Shown here piece after piece: positions 10,578 to 21,076 of a stretch of DNA of 64,000 bases. Under the pieces are notes generated by a model. It did no database searches, was not told the origin of the DNA, and was given only the letters and a program-made list of their open reading frames with translations. The translations under genes and the position numbers were made by a program. Source of the stretch: Pantoea sp. GD03673 (GTDB taxonomy: Bacteria > Pseudomonadota > Gammaproteobacteria > Enterobacterales > Enterobacteriaceae); contig NZ_JAOCKJ010000007.1 in NCBI RefSeq assembly GCF_029844725.1, positions 248,001 through 312,000 of the forward strand. The letters are read 5' to 3'. Numbering within the stretch: the stretch's first letter is position 1; every line of letters begins with the position of its first letter.

Positions 10578-10601
10578 CAGACCGGACTGGGCCGGTCTGC
10601 G
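10576..10601 (-). terminator. purB terminator hairpin next to the phoP promoter
   Basis: A 10-bp stem CGCAGACCGG/CCGGTCTGCG lies 7 bases after the purB stop on the minus strand. The following TTAACATCTTGTTT is T-rich but not a clean U tract. The distal end of the stem shares two bases with the PhoP box. Confidence 0.6.
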
Positions 10602-10608
10602 GCGGGCA

Positions 10609-12665
<2,057 letters not shown>

Positions 12666-12707
12666 GGTTACTCCTGTTTACGCGTCATCAACGCGGGCTG
12701 AACCCGC

Positions 12708-13820
12708 TTACTCCGCCACGAATGGCAGGCGTTGTTCGATAATACCGCCACCGAGGCAGACGTCGCCAAGGTAAAACACCGCTGACTGGCCCGGCGTGAC
12801 CGCGGCAACCGGCTCATCGAAACGCACTTCAATCCGATCGTCGCCGTGTGGAATAATCTCACAGGGAATGTCGGTCTGACGATAGCGGGTTTTCACGGTG
12901 CAGCGAAGCGGGGCGGTGACAGGCTGACGATCAACCCAGTGCAGCTGCTGCGCTATCAGGCCAACTGACATCAGGCGCGGATGATCGCCGCCCTGGGCGA
13001 CAATCAGGCGGTTACGCGCCACATCTTTGTCAACCACATACCAGGGATCATCTTTGCTCTCTTTCAGGCCACCAATGCCCAGGCCTTTGCGCTGTCCCAG
13101 AGTATGGTACATCAGCCCCTGATGTTCACCGACAATCTGGCCTTCCGTTGTTTCAATTTCGCCAGGCTGAGCCGGGAGATAGCGCGCCAGGAAATCGCGG
13201 AATTTGCGCTCGCCGATAAAGCAGATGCCGGTCGAGTCTTTTTTCTTCGCGGTGATCAGGTCCAGCTGTTCGGCAATGCGGCGCACTTCCGGTTTTTCCA
13301 GTTCGCCGACCGGGAACAGACTTTGTGCAATCTGCTGATGGCTCAGGGTATAGAGGAAGTAGCTCTGGTCTTTGTTGCCATCCAGTCCGCGTAGCAGCTG
13401 GCTCTGGCCTGCCACATCGTGACGACGCACATAGTGACCGGTGGCGATGAAATCTGCGCCGAGGTCTTCAGCCGCAAACTCCAGGAACGCTTTGAATTTG
13501 ATCTCTTTGTTGCAGAGGATATCGGGATTAGGCGTGCGGCCCGCTTTGTACTCTTCGAGGAAATGCTCAAAGACGTTATCCCAGTATTCCGCAGCAAAGT
13601 TAACTTTGTGCAGCTTGATACCGAGCTTGTCGCACACTGCTTGCGCATCCGCCAGATCGTCCGCGGCGGTACAATACTCCTCGCCATCGTCCTCCTCCCA
13701 GTTCTTCATGAACAGGCCTTCAACCTGATAGCCCTGCTGTTGCAGTAACCAGGCGGAAACGGAAGAATCGACGCCGCCGGACATACCGACGATCACTTTT
13801 TTCTGGCTGTTGTCAGACAT
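12708..13820 (-). CDS. mnmA: tRNA-specific 2-thiouridylase MnmA
   Basis: MnmA puts the 2-thio group on wobble uridine 34 of tRNA-Lys, -Glu and -Gln, using sulfur relayed by the Tus system. The 370-residue protein has the PP-loop [10 protein letters not shown] near the N-terminus, a cysteine in the conserved [11 protein letters not shown] motif and the second active cysteine in [10 protein letters not shown]. The C-terminal beta-barrel ends in [14 protein letters not shown]. It is followed by hflD and purB on the same strand. Confidence 0.98.
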   Translation of the reverse strand: MSDNSQKKVIVGMSGGVDSSVSAWLLQQQGYQVEGLFMKNWEEDDGEEYCTAADDLADAQAVCDKLGIKLHKVNFAAEYWDNVFEHFLEEYKAGRTPNPDILCNKEIKFKAFLEFAAEDLGADFIATGHYVRRHDVAGQSQLLRGLDGNKDQSYFLYTLSHQQIAQSLFPVGELEKPEVRRIAEQLDLITAKKKDSTGICFIGERKFRDFLARYLPAQPGEIETTEGQIVGEHQGLMYHTLGQRKGLGIGGLKESKDDPWYVVDKDVARNRLIVAQGGDHPRLMSVGLIAQQLHWVDRQPVTAPLRCTVKTRYRQTDIPCEIIPHGDDRIEVRFDEPVAAVTPGQSAVFYLGDVCLGGGIIEQRLPFVAE

Positions 13821-13862
13821 GACACGCTCGCATTACGATAAAAAAACAGGCGGCGCATTCTA

Positions 13863-14336
13863 TCATGCAGAAGGCAGGCGCGCACCCTCGTGAAACGGCC
13901 ACTGGAACGGGCTGACCAGATGTAACGGGTAGCGCGTGCCCTGTTGCCACAGGCGTACGCTTTCAGCGACCAGGGGCGAACGCAGGTTAGAAGCAGTGAG
14001 AATCCGGGCTGGCGGTAACCACCAGCAGCAATCAATGTCGCTGTCCTGTGGCTGAGTGGGTGCTTTTTCCGCCAGATCCAGACCAAACAGAAAACGCACA
14101 AAAGGCGTACTGTCGGGCGCGATCCACTGATTGATGGCGAGGAAATATTGCATGGGTGCCGCAATGCCGGTCTCTTCATAGAGTTCCCGCTCTGCGGCTT
14201 CCAGCAGGGTTTCATCCGCTTCAAGATGTCCGGCAGGCTGATTCCACAACGCGCGACCGTTGATCGTCTCTTCCACCACCAGTAATTCCCCTTCAGCCTG
14301 AACCAGACAGGCGACAGTAACATGAGGTTTAAACAT
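13863..14336 (-). CDS. nudJ: Nudix phosphatase NudJ
   Basis: NudJ hydrolyses nucleoside tri- and diphosphates and hydroxymethylpyrimidine pyrophosphate in E. coli. The 157-residue protein contains a complete 23-residue Nudix box at about 36-58 (begins GHLEADET, ends RELYEETGI). The ATG at 14336 is chosen over a GTG one codon upstream because GGAG is 5 bases away from it. Order rluE-nudJ-mnmA is as in E. coli. Confidence 0.94.
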   Translation of the reverse strand: MFKPHVTVACLVQAEGELLVVEETINGRALWNQPAGHLEADETLLEAAERELYEETGIAAPMQYFLAINQWIAPDSTPFVRFLFGLDLAEKAPTQPQDSDIDCCWWLPPARILTASNLRSPLVAESVRLWQQGTRYPLHLVSPFQWPFHEGARLPSA

Positions 14337-14380
14337 CACTTCTCCGCAATTGTTAACCTGAGGTTATAAAAAATCGATTT

Positions 14381-15052
14381 TCAGGTGGAGGCGTCGCTGA
14401 GTTCACGCCACGTACCCGGAGCCAGATCGTCAAGCGAATACGCCCCCATGGCGTAGCGAATTAAGCGCAATGTGGGAAAGCCAATATGGGCGGTCATCCG
14501 TCGCACCTGACGATTACGGCCTTCATATAACGTAATCTTCAGCCACTGCGTCGGAATGTTTTTGCGCTCACGGATGGGCGGCTGACGCGGCCACAGCCAA
14601 TCGGGCTCGTCCACTTTTTCCACGCCAGCGGGCAGCGTCATGCCATCTTTCAGATTAACCCCATCCCGTAAAGGCTGCAGATCCGATGCCTGCGGCTCGC
14701 CTTCCACCTGCACATAATAAACCTTACCGGTGCGTTTACCGGGCTGCGTCAGGGCGGCCTGCAGTGCGCCATCGTTGGTCAGCACCATCAATCCTTCACT
14801 GTCGCGGTCAAGGCGACCGGCGGCATAGACTTCAGCGACGCTGACAAAATCCTTCAGGGTGCGGCGGCCCGCTTCATCGGTGAACTGAGGCAGAACGTCG
14901 AACGGTTTATTGAACAGAATGACACGGCGAGGTGTCGCTGGGCGGGCAGGGGCACGTCGCGCATCACGCGTCGGGCGGCTGAATCGTTTATCCTGGTGAA
15001 TTCGTTGAGTTGTTTTTCGCATGGGCTTTGCAGTCAGAAACATTCGGCGCAT
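14381..15052 (-). CDS. rluE: 23S rRNA pseudouridine(2457) synthase RluE
   Basis: RluE isomerises U2457 of 23S rRNA to pseudouridine. The 223-residue protein belongs to the RsuA family, with the catalytic aspartate in [11 protein letters not shown] and the family motif [12 protein letters not shown] basic, arginine-rich N-terminal arm precedes the catalytic domain; unlike RsuA there is no S4 domain. The annotated start at 15052 corresponds to the longer E. coli form; an ATG at 15022 is also plausible, and neither has a clear ribosome binding site. It is divergent from icd. Confidence 0.93.
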   Translation of the reverse strand: MRRMFLTAKPMRKTTQRIHQDKRFSRPTRDARRAPARPATPRRVILFNKPFDVLPQFTDEAGRRTLKDFVSVAEVYAAGRLDRDSEGLMVLTNDGALQAALTQPGKRTGKVYYVQVEGEPQASDLQPLRDGVNLKDGMTLPAGVEKVDEPDWLWPRQPPIRERKNIPTQWLKITLYEGRNRQVRRMTAHIGFPTLRLIRYAMGAYSLDDLAPGTWRELSDAST

Positions 15053-15147
15053 TATAACGTGAAATTGCGGTGATTGGCGTGACGGAAATATTCAAGTAGT
15101 ATTGACGCGCATCTTACAAATCATTAACAAACGCCCAGGAGAGGTTA

Positions 15148-16398
15148 ATGGAAAGCAAAGTAGTAGTTCCGGCGGAAGGTCAGAAAATCACCCTGAATCA
15201 GGGCAAGCTCACAGTGCCAAACAATCCGGTCATTCCTTACATTGAGGGTGACGGTATTGGTGTTGATGTTTCCCCGGTCATGCTGAAAGTTGTCGACGCG
15301 GCGGTGAAGAAGGCCTACAACGGCGAGCGTAAGATCTCCTGGATGGAGATTTACACCGGTGAGAAGTCAGTTGAACTCTACGGTCAGGATGTCTGGCTGC
15401 CACAGGAAACGCTCGACCTTATCAAAGAGTATCGCGTAGCCATCAAAGGCCCACTGACCACGCCGGTCGGCGGCGGTATTCGTTCACTGAACGTGGCACT
15501 GCGTCAGGAGCTTGACCTTTACGTCTGCCTGCGTCCGGTACGTTACTACAAAGGCACGCCAAGCCCGGTTAAACGCCCTGAAGAGACCGACATGGTGATC
15601 TTCCGTGAAAACTCCGAAGATATCTACGCAGGTATCGAGTGGAAAGCGGGCTCTGCCGAAGCAGACAAAGTGATCAAGTTCCTGCGCGAAGAGATGGGCG
15701 TGAAGAAAATTCGCTTCCCGGAGCAGTGTGGCATCGGCGTTAAGCCGTGTTCAGAAGCGGGTACCAAACGTCTGGTGCGTGCGGCAGTGGAATACACCAT
15801 CACCAACGATCGTGATTCACTGACCCTGGTTCACAAAGGCAACATCATGAAGTTCACCGAAGGCTCTTTCAAAGACTGGGGATACCAGTTAGTGAAAGAC
15901 GAGTTCGGCGGCGAACTGATCGACGGCGGCCCGTGGATGAAGTTCAAAAACCCGAACACCGGCAAAGAGATCATCGTAAAAGATGTGATTGCTGATGCGT
16001 TCCTGCAACAGATCCTGCTGCGTCCGGCAGAATATGACGTTATCGCCTGTATGAACCTGAACGGCGACTACATCTCTGATGCCCTGGCGGCACAGGTTGG
16101 CGGTATCGGTATCGCACCAGGCGCTAACATCGGTGACGAGTGTGCGCTGTTCGAAGCCACCCACGGTACAGCTCCTAAGTATGCCGGTCAGGATAAAGTG
16201 AACCCAGGTTCAGTGATTCTGTCTGCAGAAATGATGCTGCGTCATCTGGAGTGGTTCGAAGCGGCTGACCTGATTGTTAAAGGTGTTGAAGGCGCTATCG
16301 CTAACAAGACCGTGACGTACGATTTCGAACGCCTGATGGATGGCGCTAAACTGCTGAAATGTTCAGAGTTTGGTGACGCGATCATCGAAAATATGTAA
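15148..16398 (+). CDS. icd: NADP-dependent isocitrate dehydrogenase
   Basis: Icd converts isocitrate to 2-oxoglutarate in the TCA cycle. The 416 residues equal the E. coli length. The phosphorylatable active-site serine lies in [13 protein letters not shown], the target of AceK; substrate and Mg residues are in [13 protein letters not shown] and [13 protein letters not shown]. The start is preceded by AGGAGAGGTTA. A strong terminator follows. In E. coli the 3' end of icd is the attachment site of prophage e14 and phage 21, and the DNA right after this gene is likewise accessory. Confidence 0.98.
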   Translation: MESKVVVPAEGQKITLNQGKLTVPNNPVIPYIEGDGIGVDVSPVMLKVVDAAVKKAYNGERKISWMEIYTGEKSVELYGQDVWLPQETLDLIKEYRVAIKGPLTTPVGGGIRSLNVALRQELDLYVCLRPVRYYKGTPSPVKRPEETDMVIFRENSEDIYAGIEWKAGSAEADKVIKFLREEMGVKKIRFPEQCGIGVKPCSEAGTKRLVRAAVEYTITNDRDSLTLVHKGNIMKFTEGSFKDWGYQLVKDEFGGELIDGGPWMKFKNPNTGKEIIVKDVIADAFLQQILLRPAEYDVIACMNLNGDYISDALAAQVGGIGIAPGANIGDECALFEATHGTAPKYAGQDKVNPGSVILSAEMMLRHLEWFEAADLIVKGVEGAIANKTVTYDFERLMDGAKLLKCSEFGDAIIENM

Positions 16399-16409
16399 TG
16401 TCTGCTGAG

Positions 16410-16444
16410 GCCAGCATAGCGTTAAACGCGATGCTGGCTTTTTT
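16410..16444 (+). terminator. Rho-independent terminator of icd
   Basis: Perfect 8-bp stem GCCAGCAT/ATGCTGGC with a 13-base loop, followed immediately by TTTTTT. Confidence 0.9.
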
Positions 16445-16919
16445 GTGCCCGCTTTTTACACTGCTTCCTTCTCACCGCGTCCTCACTCAAGTCGTGGCGT
16501 ATTCAACACGACGTTCTGCTGATTCAGCAAAATACCGTGTTGCCTCTGTCCCGAATTACTCCCTCTTTTTCCTTGTAAATATTCTGCTAAATTCCTGCTC
16601 GCGACTAAGCATTTTAATATTCCTGCGAATTGCATTATCCGATGCCACGACACAAACACCGCAACCGCCTGACTGGCAGCAAAAATAACGTTACCTGATG
16701 CGCAGCCTGCACTGACTCACAATGTCGCCGTTGATCTGCTCTGCGACATGGCCTGTTAATTCCTTTTTTCGTTAGTGGCCCGGCATGTCATGTGTCTGTC
16801 CTGACGCGCTGTGTGATGCAGAAAATTCATTTTTGTAACCTGTGCCGCAAAAAAAAGAGTTACGCATGATTCGTTCATCACAGACGTGTACGCTTCTGCC
16901 CGTACACAGGGAGCGTATT
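16445..16919. other. 475-bp non-coding gap after icd
   Basis: No convincing gene is visible. A forward frame runs from the icd stop through its terminator (to 16688) but has no ribosome binding site or recognisable domain. The right end must hold the promoter of the small gene at 16920. Confidence 0.5.
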
Positions 16920-17123
16920 ATGGATGATGAAGCACTGAGTGATGCCATTGCGGCATGTCGCCTGCTGTTTGGGCAGGCTGTAATGGAAATGGTGGCTGAG
17001 GATAAGCTGGTGAACCGCGAAACTCTTTCTGAAAAAATTCAACAAATGTTTACCGACATTCACCCGGAACCGGAACCCATTATGACACTGGCTCTTAGCC
17101 TGCTCGCCACGCGCGCCGGTTGA
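16920..17123 (+). CDS. Small YmgB/AriR-like protein, putative regulator
   Basis: This 67-residue acidic protein begins MDDEALSDAIAACR and contains a helical segment, FGQAVMEMVAEDKLVNRETL, then a second helical part. The pattern resembles the YmgB/AriR family of small biofilm and acid-resistance regulators in enterics, but the match is only by eye. The ATG at 16920 is chosen for its AGGGAG site; a longer form starting at 16867 is possible. Its location next to an icd-linked accessory region agrees with the E. coli ymgB neighbourhood. The function is unproven. Confidence 0.6.
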   Translation: MDDEALSDAIAACRLLFGQAVMEMVAEDKLVNRETLSEKIQQMFTDIHPEPEPIMTLALSLLATRAG

Positions 17124-17329
17124 CAGTTCGCGGCGCGCGTGGCGGCGCGTTGCTGGCCCGCACCAGGGCAGCCGCCTTACAACACCATCGCGATAGTTGA
17201 ACCAACCTCAATCTGCGCTGACTAATTTGCTGACTTATGCCGTTGCGTTATGGCGCCCGGAACGTTAACCGGGCGAGTCTCACTTTTTTCAGCCGGAACG
17301 GCGTAGCCTGTACACAGAGGATGTCAGAG

Positions 17330-18340
17330 ATGCGGGTTTTAATTATTTGTCGGGATAATATTGGTGACACGTTACTGACCACGCCGCTGATCAGTGCGCT
17401 GGCGGAGTCGGGGCAGCATCAGGTTGATGTGCTGACTAACAATTATGCTGCGCCAGTGCTGCAGCATAATCCCTCTGTCCGGCAGCTCTTCTATTACACG
17501 AAATTGCATCACCGCGAGGCAGGGCAGGGACGGCTGGCCTGCGTGTTACAGCGGCTGAAGCTGATGCTGACCCTGAAAAAACAACGTTACGATGTGGTGA
17601 TTCTGGCAAAAAGTCGCTGGGATCAGCATGGTCTGAAGTGGGTTAAAATCGTCCGGCCCGCCAGAGTGATTGCGCTGGGTGAGCAGTCGCATCCGCTGAT
17701 AACCGATCTTTTGCCGCCGCCCAGCCAGACACCCTGTCATATCAGTGAAACCCTGTTCAGTCTGGGACGGCAGCTCAATCTCAGTGCCACCGCGCCAGGC
17801 AAACTGACACTGCGGCCGGATGCTGCGATTGCCGCCAGCCTGCGTGACACCCACGCGATTGATGCCAGCGTGCCGGTTTATGCGTTGCAAATCAGCGCCC
17901 GCAAGCCGAGCCAGCAGTGGGAGGCCGCACGGTTTGCCGGGCTGGCTGAGAAAATTGCGGCGGGTCATCCCTGCCAGATTATGCTGCTCTGGTCACCCGG
18001 CAGCCGCGATAATCCGCGTCATCCTGGCGATGATGAAAAAGCACGTGAAATCATGGCGCTCTGCCCGCACCTGCCGATTAAGGCGGTATCAACCACCAGC
18101 CTGCCGCAGCTGATTGCGGCTATGTCGTTGTGTCAGGGGCTGATAAGCAGTGATGGCGGCGCAATGCACATTGGTGCTGCGCTGGGATTACCTGTAGTGG
18201 CGCTGTTTGGCGACAGCGACCCGGCATGCTGGCATCCGTGGGGGGTAAATCATCAGGTGCTGCAACCGGCGTCGCGCAACGTCAACGCGCTGAGCAGCCG
18301 CGAGGTATATGACGCGTTCGCCCAAACCCTTATTCAGTAA
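17330..18340 (+). CDS. Glycosyltransferase family 9 (heptosyltransferase-like)
   Basis: The 336-residue protein has the two-domain GT-B fold of LPS heptosyltransferases. The N-terminal motif ICRDNIGDTLLTTPL is the family's first nucleotide-fold loop, and the C-terminal motif SSDGGAMHIGAALGLPVVALFG is the sugar-nucleotide donor site. The family transfers ADP-heptose to LPS core; the exact acceptor cannot be inferred. The start at 17330 is favoured by homology; ATG at 17321 would add three residues. It is convergent with the unknown gene at 18334, overlapping it by 7 bases, and faces another GT9 gene further on. Confidence 0.85.
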   Translation: MRVLIICRDNIGDTLLTTPLISALAESGQHQVDVLTNNYAAPVLQHNPSVRQLFYYTKLHHREAGQGRLACVLQRLKLMLTLKKQRYDVVILAKSRWDQHGLKWVKIVRPARVIALGEQSHPLITDLLPPPSQTPCHISETLFSLGRQLNLSATAPGKLTLRPDAAIAASLRDTHAIDASVPVYALQISARKPSQQWEAARFAGLAEKIAAGHPCQIMLLWSPGSRDNPRHPGDDEKAREIMALCPHLPIKAVSTTSLPQLIAAMSLCQGLISSDGGAMHIGAALGLPVVALFGDSDPACWHPWGVNHQVLQPASRNVNALSSREVYDAFAQTLIQ

Positions 18341-18663
18341 TCCGCTTCAGGCCAGCGTCCCCGGCTGGCTGCTTCACACAGCATGGCGACCGTCACGGGA
18401 CGATACCCGCGTGGTGTAAACCACCCCGCCAGTGTAAAACCTCGCGGGTGCGCGGCCGGAAAATAGCGGGCATCATCATAATGCTCAGAGCAGACATTGA
18501 AAGTGTCAAAAAAATCGCTCATCAGAATCGCGAACTCCACCTCATTCAGCGGAAGCTGCTGCAGATGAAACCCCGCCCGATCCACTTTCCTGAACCAGCC
18601 GAGTGCGTTTGGCTGATTGTGGTATTCAATCAGCGCAATAATCGCGTGAGAAAGGTCGTTCAT
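18334..18663 (-). CDS. Uncharacterised 109-residue protein coupled to a GT9 gene
   Basis: I do not recognise the family. The protein is soluble, with an N-terminal helix (MNDLSHAIIALIEYHN) and an aromatic-rich remainder (SEHYDDARYFPAAHPRGF, GWFTPRGYRPVTVAML). Its start codon shares one base with the stop of the upstream glycosyltransferase (TAATG), so it is translationally coupled and probably works in the same process. No signal peptide or membrane segment is seen. Confidence 0.75.
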   Translation of the reverse strand: MNDLSHAIIALIEYHNQPNALGWFRKVDRAGFHLQQLPLNEVEFAILMSDFFDTFNVCSEHYDDARYFPAAHPRGFTLAGWFTPRGYRPVTVAMLCEAASRGRWPEADY

Positions 18664-19724
18664 TACCCCACCAGTTTCGCCACGGCCTGCTCAACTTCTT
18701 CAGCCTTAATCGACGCCATCGGATGCTGTGACGCCGTTTTATCCGGACGATGGATAATAATGTGGCGATCGCTGTCCTGACAGGGTCCGGTGTAGCGCGG
18801 ATTGGCGGTAGAGAACAGGCTGACCGTTGGCGTCTGTGCCGCCACGGCGATGTGCAGCGGACCGGTATCGCCGGTAACCAGCAGGTCCAGCGTGCGGATC
18901 AGGGTAATCAGGCCGCTGAGATTCGTTTTACCCGCCATCGGCGTCACACGCTGACGGTAGTGCAGCGGCAGGCTTTCGAGAAAGGCTTTCTCAAGGGGCT
19001 GTTCAGCCGCGGTACCGGTCACGATAATTTCCGCATCAGGCCAGCGGTCAAGCAAGGCGGTTGCCAGCTGGCTGAAAGAGGCCAGCGGCCAGCGGCGAAT
19101 ATCTTTAGAGGCGCCCAGCTGAAAACCGATGCGGCGATGGGTAGCCGTTGCAGTGGAAACGCTATTTATCTCGGGCAGATGCATGCGGGTCTGCTCTGTC
19201 TCTGCACCCAGCGCTTCAATCAGTTTCAGCTTGCGTTTGATGGTGTGGTCGTCGAAATAGCCTGAATAGTGATCAAGATATTTATTCAGCACAGGTGACT
19301 CACTGCCGTAATGATCGCGCACAATCGCCTTACTGCCGGTCAGTACCGAACTCATAATATCGTAGGGAAAATGGGCATGTAATATCACGGACAGATCAGG
19401 TTTCTGGCGACGCAGTTTGAAAAACAGCGGCAGGAAATTAGCCACTTTGTTATCCCAGATATAGATCTTATCGAACCAGTTATAACGGCTGACGAGATCC
19501 TTATTTTTCTTGCTGGAAACCAGAATAAATTTGCTGGTGGGAAAGCGATTCTTCAGACTCCAGATAGCCGGGGTATTCATCAGAAAATCGCCCAAAGCCG
19601 TGGTGGAATAAATCACCACGGTGCCGGGTGTCAGCGCTTGCAGGGCCTGCGGTTGAGTTCTGCCTGAAAATCGAGAATAAAGCGTTAAAAGTCGGTCTAT
19701 CAGATAAATCTTTTTTTTCTTCAC
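18663..19724 (-). CDS. Glycosyltransferase family 9 (heptosyltransferase-like)
   Basis: The 353-residue protein is a second, diverged GT9 member. It has an N-terminal basic extension (MKKKKIYLIDRLL), the GT9 loop YSTTALGDFLMNTPA, and the donor-site motif VTGDTGPLHIAVAAQTPTVSLF. It resembles heptosyl- or core-glycosyltransferases of LPS; donor and acceptor are not known. Translation starts at GTG; the next internal ATG is 48 codons downstream, inside the conserved domain. The DNA upstream is very AT-rich. With the small coupled gene it forms a two-gene operon that faces the other GT9 gene. Confidence 0.82.
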   Translation of the reverse strand: MKKKKIYLIDRLLTLYSRFSGRTQPQALQALTPGTVVIYSTTALGDFLMNTPAIWSLKNRFPTSKFILVSSKKNKDLVSRYNWFDKIYIWDNKVANFLPLFFKLRRQKPDLSVILHAHFPYDIMSSVLTGSKAIVRDHYGSESPVLNKYLDHYSGYFDDHTIKRKLKLIEALGAETEQTRMHLPEINSVSTATATHRRIGFQLGASKDIRRWPLASFSQLATALLDRWPDAEIIVTGTAAEQPLEKAFLESLPLHYRQRVTPMAGKTNLSGLITLIRTLDLLVTGDTGPLHIAVAAQTPTVSLFSTANPRYTGPCQDSDRHIIIHRPDKTASQHPMASIKAEEVEQAVAKLVG

Positions 19725-20081
19725 GTCTGAATTCTCTTAAACATATCAAAAATATTAACCAAAAGGTGTTGTGCATTATTAGAGAATAACCTTACGGCTA
19801 AAGTTCAATAAGGAAAATTATTTTTTATTGATTGTAGAATATTTGTTTAACCTGTTTCCACAATTTTAGTGTTGTTTATTCAGGGTATATATACAGGATT
19901 GTGTAAAAAAGGCAGGCAATCATCGAAAAGAGTGGGGAGGATTCTTATAATAATAAGATACCGGGCTTTTAATTACGGTCTTAATTACTAGCAGGTTAAC
20001 GATGAGGGGGTTTATTTTACGGGCGCTATTTAATATGAAGATAACAGAAGCAAACCCCGGCACGCGGGCCGGGGCAGGGTA
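19725..20081. other. AT-rich non-coding region upstream of the GT9 gene
   Basis: No gene is supported. The stretch 19,740-20,040 is conspicuously AT-rich compared with its surroundings and presumably holds the promoter of the minus-strand GT9 gene; such composition often goes with H-NS silencing. A 30-residue forward frame at 20001 runs into the hairpin of the next gene and is not credible. Confidence 0.5.
20055..20074 (-). terminator. Hairpin terminator of the small lipoprotein gene
   Basis: Perfect 7-bp GC stem CCCCGGC/GCCGGGG with a 6-base loop, followed on the minus strand by TTTGCTTC. It lies 7 bases after the lipoprotein stop. Confidence 0.6.
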
Positions 20082-20252
20082 TTACGACTGCGGCTGACCC
20101 ACCGGACCTGAACCCAGGGTGCCGCCCGGTGAAGACTGGCCACTCGGTGCATGTGGACGGCCATCTGCTTTGATCGCATCACTCTTGTGCGAGCAGCCCG
20201 CCAGAGAGGTTAATGTCGCTGCAACCAGCAGCAGGGCAGGAATTGTTTTCAT
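20082..20252 (-). CDS. Small lipoprotein, 56 residues
   Basis: The frame encodes MKTIPALLLVAATLTSLAGC, a textbook lipoprotein signal with lipobox LAGC, so the mature protein would start at Cys20. The rest is short, hydrophilic and rich in Gly, Ser and Pro (GQSSPGGTLGSGPVGQPQS), without a recognisable domain. A ribosome binding site, AAGGTGATCTT, precedes the ATG and a GC hairpin follows the stop. The residue after the Cys is Ser, which would favour outer-membrane sorting. The function is unknown. Confidence 0.72.
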   Translation of the reverse strand: MKTIPALLLVAATLTSLAGCSHKSDAIKADGRPHAPSGQSSPGGTLGSGPVGQPQS

Positions 20253-20366
20253 AAGATCACCTTGATGTTGTCAAAAGAGAACGTAATTAAGCACGGAGAC
20301 TCACCGTGTGCTGGCCGGTAAGGGCTTATCTTTCAGATGTTTCTCAGCATGCGGTCAATCAACGCC

Positions 20367-20394
20367 AAAAAAAACGGAAGCCCGTGGCTCCCGT
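20367..20394 (-). terminator. Rho-independent terminator of the CsbD-like gene
   Basis: On the minus strand ACGGGAGCC/GGCTTCCGT (one mismatch, 3-base loop) is followed by TTTTTTTT. Confidence 0.88.
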
Positions 20395-20414
20395 TCTGTT
20401 GACGTTCAGACGTA

Positions 20415-20663
20415 TTATTTACGGCCCAGCAGGAAGCCGATGAATACGCCGACGCCTGCAGCAATGGCCAGACCGGCAACAGGATTGGACTGAACCTGAT
20501 CCTTGATGCACTCAGCAGCGTCACGTGCAGCGTAGCTTGCCTGGTTGGTATAGCGACGTGCTGCGCCTTTAGCCTGATGCTCAGATGAACCGGTTGCAGC
20601 GCCCCATTGTTCCTGAACTGCGCCAGCGGCTTCTTTTACTTTATCTTCGATTTTTCCTGACAT
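20415..20663 (-). CDS. CsbD-like stress protein with C-terminal membrane anchor
   Basis: The 82-residue protein begins MSGKIEDKVKEAAGAVQEQWG, typical of CsbD-family general stress proteins, and ends with a glycine-rich hydrophobic segment (NPVAGLAIAAGVGVFIGFLL) plus GRK. That ending is the hallmark of the ElaB/YqjD ribosome-tethering inner-membrane proteins. It therefore looks like a blend of the two families; E. coli YqjD-type proteins are RpoS-dependent and inactivate ribosomes in stationary phase. The start has AAGGAG, and a sigma-S-type -10 is found upstream. The exact role here is inferred. Confidence 0.82.
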   Translation of the reverse strand: MSGKIEDKVKEAAGAVQEQWGAATGSSEHQAKGAARRYTNQASYAARDAAECIKDQVQSNPVAGLAIAAGVGVFIGFLLGRK

Positions 20664-20696
20664 TTAATTGCTCCTTGGATTTGAGTAAGACTCTCA

Positions 20697-20705
20697 AAGC
20701 GTAGC
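20697..20705 (-). promoter_or_regulatory. Sigma-S-type -10 element of the CsbD-like gene
   Basis: The minus-strand sequence GCTACGCTT fits the RpoS extended -10 consensus KCTAYRCTT at every position. It lies about 35-40 bases before the start codon. Confidence 0.5.
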
Positions 20706-20843
20706 AAAGATAGTGAATTCTGCACCGCCAGCGCTGAATAAGGGGCTAAAAAATCATTTCTGGCTGTTAACGGCGCTGCGTTTGCGGGCCAGCCATTTCC
20801 TGTCTAGCCTTTTGGGAAGAGAGTCACAGCCGGAGGAGAAACG

Positions 20844-21056
20844 ATGAAACGTGATGCACTGAATGATGATGACTATGATGAAGTCTGCCGCGTGATTGGC
20901 GATGCAGTTATTGTGCTGATGGAGCGCGGTCATGACACCCGGCGTGGCGAAATCTATGACCTGCTTAAACGCACCCGCCAGCAGCGCGCCCACAGTGAAC
21001 GGGATGAGCAGCGGATGCTGGATCACGCTATCCGTCTGGTTAAATCTGACGTGTAG
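20844..21056 (+). CDS. Small uncharacterised protein, 70 residues
   Basis: The protein is highly charged (MKRDALNDDDYDEVCRVIGD) and predicted helical, with a second half rich in Arg and Glu (RTRQQRAHSERDEQRMLDHA). It may belong to a small enterobacterial DUF family, possibly DUF2767, but I cannot confirm this by eye. The ribosome binding site GGAGGAGAAACG is very strong. It stands alone between the divergent CsbD-like gene and the convergent Ppx-like gene. Confidence 0.72.
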   Translation: MKRDALNDDDYDEVCRVIGDAVIVLMERGHDTRRGEIYDLLKRTRQQRAHSERDEQRMLDHAIRLVKSDV

Positions 21057-21076
21057 CGAAGTGTGGAAACAGAGCG

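Noticed and set aside
16398-16688. Open frame of 96 codons directly after icd
   Set aside because: It begins inside the icd stop, runs through the icd terminator, has no ribosome binding site and shows no coherent domain.
19830-19860. TGTTTA-like repeats resembling a PhoP box
   Set aside because: The two half-sites are 9 rather than 11 bases apart.
20001-20096. Short forward frame beginning MRGFILRALFN
   Set aside because: It crosses the GC hairpin of the opposite-strand lipoprotein gene and is too short to support.
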